Source of the DNA: Deltaproteobacteria bacterium
GTDB lineage: Bacteria; Desulfobacterota; Desulfobacteria; Desulfobacterales; SG8-13
DNA: 6,921 nucleotides
Assembly (NCBI GenBank): GCA_030670715.1
Contig: DAOVBC010000119.1
Span: 1 to 6,921, forward strand
Reading direction: 5' to 3'
Shown here: in pieces, positions 5,253 to 6,921 of the stretch
Numbering within the stretch: position 1 is the stretch's first letter
Layout: every line of letters starts with the position of its first letter
Made by a program: the position numbers and the translations under genes
Notes under the pieces: generated by a model
Database searches by the model: none
The model's input: the letters and a program-made list of their open reading frames with translations, nothing else
Told to the model about the DNA's origin: nothing

Positions 5253-5477
5253 ATGACGGAATCTGACCGTTCGACTATCGACAGGCGTTCCGGAAAAGAC
5301 AGGCGCAGGAAGCTGAACTTTGCGCGTTTTACTTACAAAGGGGTGGATCGGCAGAAGGAGAGACGGACCTCCGGGGAACGGAGATCCAAAATCGAACGCA
5401 GGCAGGGTTGGGTCAGAGTGAGCAAATGGACCAGCGTGTGCCTGGAAAAATTAAAGATTGCCAAGTTTTTAAAATGA
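5253..5477 (+). CDS. Small Arg-rich protein with RR-S-G-x-x-RR repeats, function unknown
   Basis: The product is 74 aa and the ATG has GGAGG eight bases upstream. The first two thirds are highly basic and contain related short units: DRRSGKDRRR (10-19), ERRTSGERR (36-44) and KIERRQGW (47-54). The C-terminus, GWVRVSKWTSVCLEKLKIAKFLK (52-74), is an amphipathic, hydrophobic/basic stretch with two Trp and one Cys. Small proteins of this layout are, as I recall, frequent in sulfate-reducing Desulfobacterota and have no assigned role. The charge suggests contact with nucleic acid or with acidic membrane lipids; this is inference. No signal peptide or full transmembrane helix is seen. It has its own promoter candidate and is divergent from the CoA-transferase/GNAT gene, so shared regulation is possible. 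Confidence 0.75.
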   Translation: MTESDRSTIDRRSGKDRRRKLNFARFTYKGVDRQKERRTSGERRSKIERRQGWVRVSKWTSVCLEKLKIAKFLK

Positions 5478-5540
5478 CCATTTGCCGGATTGTCCTCATC
5501 TGGTCAAATCACTTCTTTTCCCCATTCTTTATAGCTCTAT

Positions 5541-5593
5541 CCCGGTTTTCATATAAACTTACCGGGCCGGTGGAGCACTTTCATAGAAAATAT
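5541..5593. repeat. Family A solo right end (A'')
   Basis: GCACTTTCATAGAAAATAT (5575-5593) is identical over 19 bp to 2562-2580 at the right end of the complete element. The preceding CCGGGCCGGTGGA resembles the element's CCGGGCGGTTGGG, and weaker alignment with the interior arm continues left to the CCCGGT at 5541. CCCGGT (5541-5546) and ACCGGG (5561-5566) can form a small hairpin. The left part of the element is missing. It sits 5 bp before the stop codon of the DinB-like gene, between two convergent genes. Confidence 0.65.
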
Positions 5594-5598
5594 TCAAG

Positions 5599-6087
5599 CT
5601 ATTCCAGATTCGTTAAATATTCATCCTTTGTCAGCCACAGTTCCTCTATTCGATACATGTGCCAGTAATCGTGCATTAGTATGTGCCGCACCAGTATGGA
5701 CAGTGAATATTGTTCATATTCCGGGTGAGCCCCGCTTTTTCCCCAGGCATCCTCATCGACCCTTTCCAACAGCGCCAGCTGTTTATGGCGCGATGATTTA
5801 AAATTATACAGAGAGCGTTCAATATCGATATCCTGCGGTTTTTTCCCGGGGTCATCGTCCCCAGGGATAAACGGCACGAATTCAGGATTTTCCTCTTCCT
5901 GAAACCGCTCTATTCTCTCCAGCAGCATCGGCTGAACTTCGGCCAGGTGGTCAACATGTTCCGCAATGGTCCAGAAATTCTTTCGTCTTCGCTGGGTGTA
6001 TCGCTCAGGTGGAATTGATTCTATCAGGTTTTCCAAGATCATTGATGATGTCTGCAGACTTTTCAGTAGTTCATGAATGTACTTCAT
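5599..6087 (-). CDS. DinB-like metal-binding four-helix protein
   Basis: The start chosen is the ATG at 6087, which has GGAGG five bases upstream; in-frame codons up to 6105 (TTG and ATG) would place the ribosome site inside the gene. The 162-aa product fits the DinB/YfiT-like superfamily of four-helix-bundle proteins. Helix 2 carries NFWTIAEHVDHLAEV (37-51) with H44 and H47, and the last long helix carries SILVRHILMHDYWHMYRIEELW (130-151), where H139 and H143 give the H-x-x-x-H of the three-His metal site. Between them is an acidic Pro/Gly-rich linker (66-85). Members bind a divalent metal; some are thiol-dependent transferases, most are uncharacterised, and several respond to stress. No partner gene is adjacent, so the substrate is unknown. 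The family is fairly sure. Confidence 0.85.
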   Translation of the reverse strand: MKYIHELLKSLQTSSMILENLIESIPPERYTQRRRKNFWTIAEHVDHLAEVQPMLLERIERFQEEENPEFVPFIPGDDDPGKKPQDIDIERSLYNFKSSRHKQLALLERVDEDAWGKSGAHPEYEQYSLSILVRHILMHDYWHMYRIEELWLTKDEYLTNLE

Positions 6088-6171
6088 ATAAACCTCCATA
6101 ACCAATATAACCGAAAATAATAATCATAACTTCCAAGTTGCAATTTACGCAGATAGAAAATAGTGTAAATT

Positions 6172-6200
6172 TTGACATGATTCTTTGTAAGTATTACTAA
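6172..6200 (+). promoter_or_regulatory. Candidate promoter of the rubrerythrin-like gene
   Basis: A perfect TTGACA (6172-6177) precedes TACTAA (6195-6200) at 17 bp. The -10 box is poor. If used, the leader would be about 265 nt and would contain all three hairpins. Confidence 0.35.
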
Positions 6201-6276
6201 TTGGGTAGCCTTTTTGATTTTGTTATAAAGTAATTAAACTATCTTGCTTTGTACGCTATGGCAAGGTAAAAGACCG

Positions 6277-6307
6277 GGTACATGACGATGTACCGAAAGC
6301 CTTTTTT
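6277..6307 (+). terminator. Hairpin followed by a T-run in the leader (possible attenuator)
   Basis: GGTACAT-GACG-ATGTACC (6277-6294) forms a perfect 7-bp stem, and TTTTTT follows at 6302-6307 after seven bases (GAAAGCC). The gap makes a standard intrinsic terminator uncertain, but the position inside a leader allows premature termination. Confidence 0.35.
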
Positions 6308-6341
6308 ATGAATGTTTTCGAGGAAGAGGCCATACTAAAAT

Positions 6342-6368
6342 ACGGGGCTCTTTACAGAGTCCTCCCGT
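6342..6368 (+). promoter_or_regulatory. Leader hairpin 2
   Basis: ACGGG pairs with CCCGT, and GCTCT pairs with AGAGT (one G-U pair), around a TTAC loop with a CCT bulge. Confidence 0.4.
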
Positions 6369-6419
6369 TCAATACAATTGCAAAACCGGTGTCGGAGAAT
6401 ATATAAAAAAGAATTGCCG

Positions 6420-6443
6420 AGAAGTGGTTTTGAAACCACTTCT
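6420..6443 (+). promoter_or_regulatory. Perfect 24-bp inverted repeat just before the ribosome site
   Basis: AGAAGTGGTTT is followed by TG and its exact complement AAACCACTTCT. The structure ends 17 bases before GGAGG. It could be an operator for a dimeric regulator or an RNA hairpin that affects translation or stability of the rubrerythrin-like mRNA. Confidence 0.55.
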
Positions 6444-6470
6444 GAGCAGCACTCATAACTGGAGGACAGG

Positions 6471-6921
6471 ATGACACTTGAAGAAGCAATAAAGACTGCC
6501 CTGGAGTATGAAACAAAAATCCGGGATGTTTATCTGGAAGGCGTCAAGATAACGGATGATCCGGCCGGGAAGAAGATATTTCAGGATCTGGCCGATGACG
6601 AACAGCGCCACGTGAATTATCTGGAGTACAAACTGGATGAGTGGCAAAAAACCGGTAAAATCACACCTGAAAAACTGGATTCCACCATCCCCCCCAGTGA
6701 TGTCATACAGAAAGAAGCCGCAAAGCTCAGGTCACAGATGCAAAAGGAAGATCGCGGACTGAAACAGCAGATGCTGAGTAAAGCGCTGAAGATGGAGATT
6801 GAGACCAGCAATTTTTACAAGAATGTGGTCGAACAGCTGCCCGGTGAAGGCCGGGAGATGTTTGCCCGCTTCCTGGAGATCGAAAACAATCACATCGAGG
6901 CGGTCCAGTTCGAGCTGGATT
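6471..6921 (+). CDS. Rubrerythrin-like ferritin-fold diiron protein (partial, 5' end)
   Basis: The frame opens at an ATG with GGAGG five bases upstream and stays open for 150 codons to the window edge, so the C-terminus is not seen. The fold is a four-helix bundle with two similar helix pairs. Pair one has ALEYETKIRDVYLEG (10-24) and FQDLADDEQRHVNYLEY (37-53); pair two has ALKMEIETSNFYKNV (105-119) and FARFLEIENNHIEAVQFEL (131-149). Each second helix holds an E-x-x-H (E44/H47, E138/H141) and each first helix a Glu at the matching place (E14, E111), giving the Glu/His set expected for a diiron site. The family reduces peroxide or handles iron under oxidative stress in anaerobes. Whether a rubredoxin domain follows cannot be told. 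The structured leader suggests regulated expression. Confidence 0.88.
   Translation, partial: MTLEEAIKTALEYETKIRDVYLEGVKITDDPAGKKIFQDLADDEQRHVNYLEYKLDEWQKTGKITPEKLDSTIPPSDVIQKEAAKLRSQMQKEDRGLKQQMLSKALKMEIETSNFYKNVVEQLPGEGREMFARFLEIENNHIEAVQFELD

Larger units (their letters stand above)
6088..6470. other. Non-coding A+T-rich interval and long structured leader
   Basis: No credible ORF lies in this 383-bp interval between divergent genes. The left half is very A+T-rich and should hold promoters in both directions. The right half contains three separate hairpins, annotated individually, and leads into the ribosome site GGAGG (6461-6465) of the rubrerythrin-like gene. I checked for known riboswitch cores, including the cyclic-di-GMP type, and found no match by eye. 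Confidence 0.55.

Noticed and set aside
6088..6105. Upstream TTG and ATG starts for the DinB-like protein
   Set aside because: The clear GGAGG lies inside this stretch and serves the ATG at 6087.
6241..6307. Possible cyclic-di-GMP or other known riboswitch in the leader
   Set aside because: The conserved core strings of the known class are not present; only unrelated hairpins are seen.

Overview
The window looks like chromosome of a Gram-negative anaerobe or microaerobe of the Desulfobacterota (Desulfobacterales-like). This is inferred from the protein families: an acyl-CoA transferase fused to a GNAT domain, a rubrerythrin-like diiron protein, a short Arg-rich RR-S-G-x-x-RR protein, and several palindromic repeats between genes. 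No rRNA, tRNA, CRISPR array, transposase or phage gene is visible, and no sequence comparison could be run, so the lineage is a judgement.

Layout from left to right. Positions 1-240 hold the 3' end of a PP2C/SpoIIE-type serine phosphatase on the + strand. A NUDT19-like Nudix hydrolase (280-1179) follows closely enough for one transcript. From about 1196 to 1576 there is a repeat island: half of a foldback element (family A) and then a complete 276-bp foldback element (B) flanked by an 8-bp target duplication. That duplication covers the stop codon of an unrecognised 150-aa gene on the - strand (1571-2023). Upstream of that gene lie a strong 60-bp hairpin (C) and a complete 232-bp family A element with 27-bp terminal inverted repeats (2340-2571). 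A small ABM-fold protein (2619-2915, +) converges on a 624-aa CoA-transferase-like/GNAT fusion (3155-5029, -) across a very structured 240-bp palindromic spacer (D).

The fusion gene and a 74-aa Arg-rich protein (5253-5477, +) are divergent, with a candidate promoter for each in the shared spacer. A solo end of family A (about 5541-5593) lies just before the stop of a DinB-like gene (5599-6087, -). After a 383-bp non-coding interval with several hairpins, a ferritin-like/rubrerythrin gene (6471 onward, +) runs off the right edge.

The genes do not form one obvious pathway. Two are tied to CoA or acyl-CoA chemistry by family (the NUDT19-like hydrolase and the CoA-transferase/GNAT fusion), and one to oxidative stress (the rubrerythrin-like protein). 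The strongest unusual signals are: (1) the fusion protein, which has Gln where catalytic CoA-transferases of this family carry Glu; (2) at least two families of non-autonomous foldback elements, one inserted exactly at a stop codon without destroying it; (3) the hairpin-rich leader of the rubrerythrin-like gene. I see no convincing defence system or other large novel multi-gene system.
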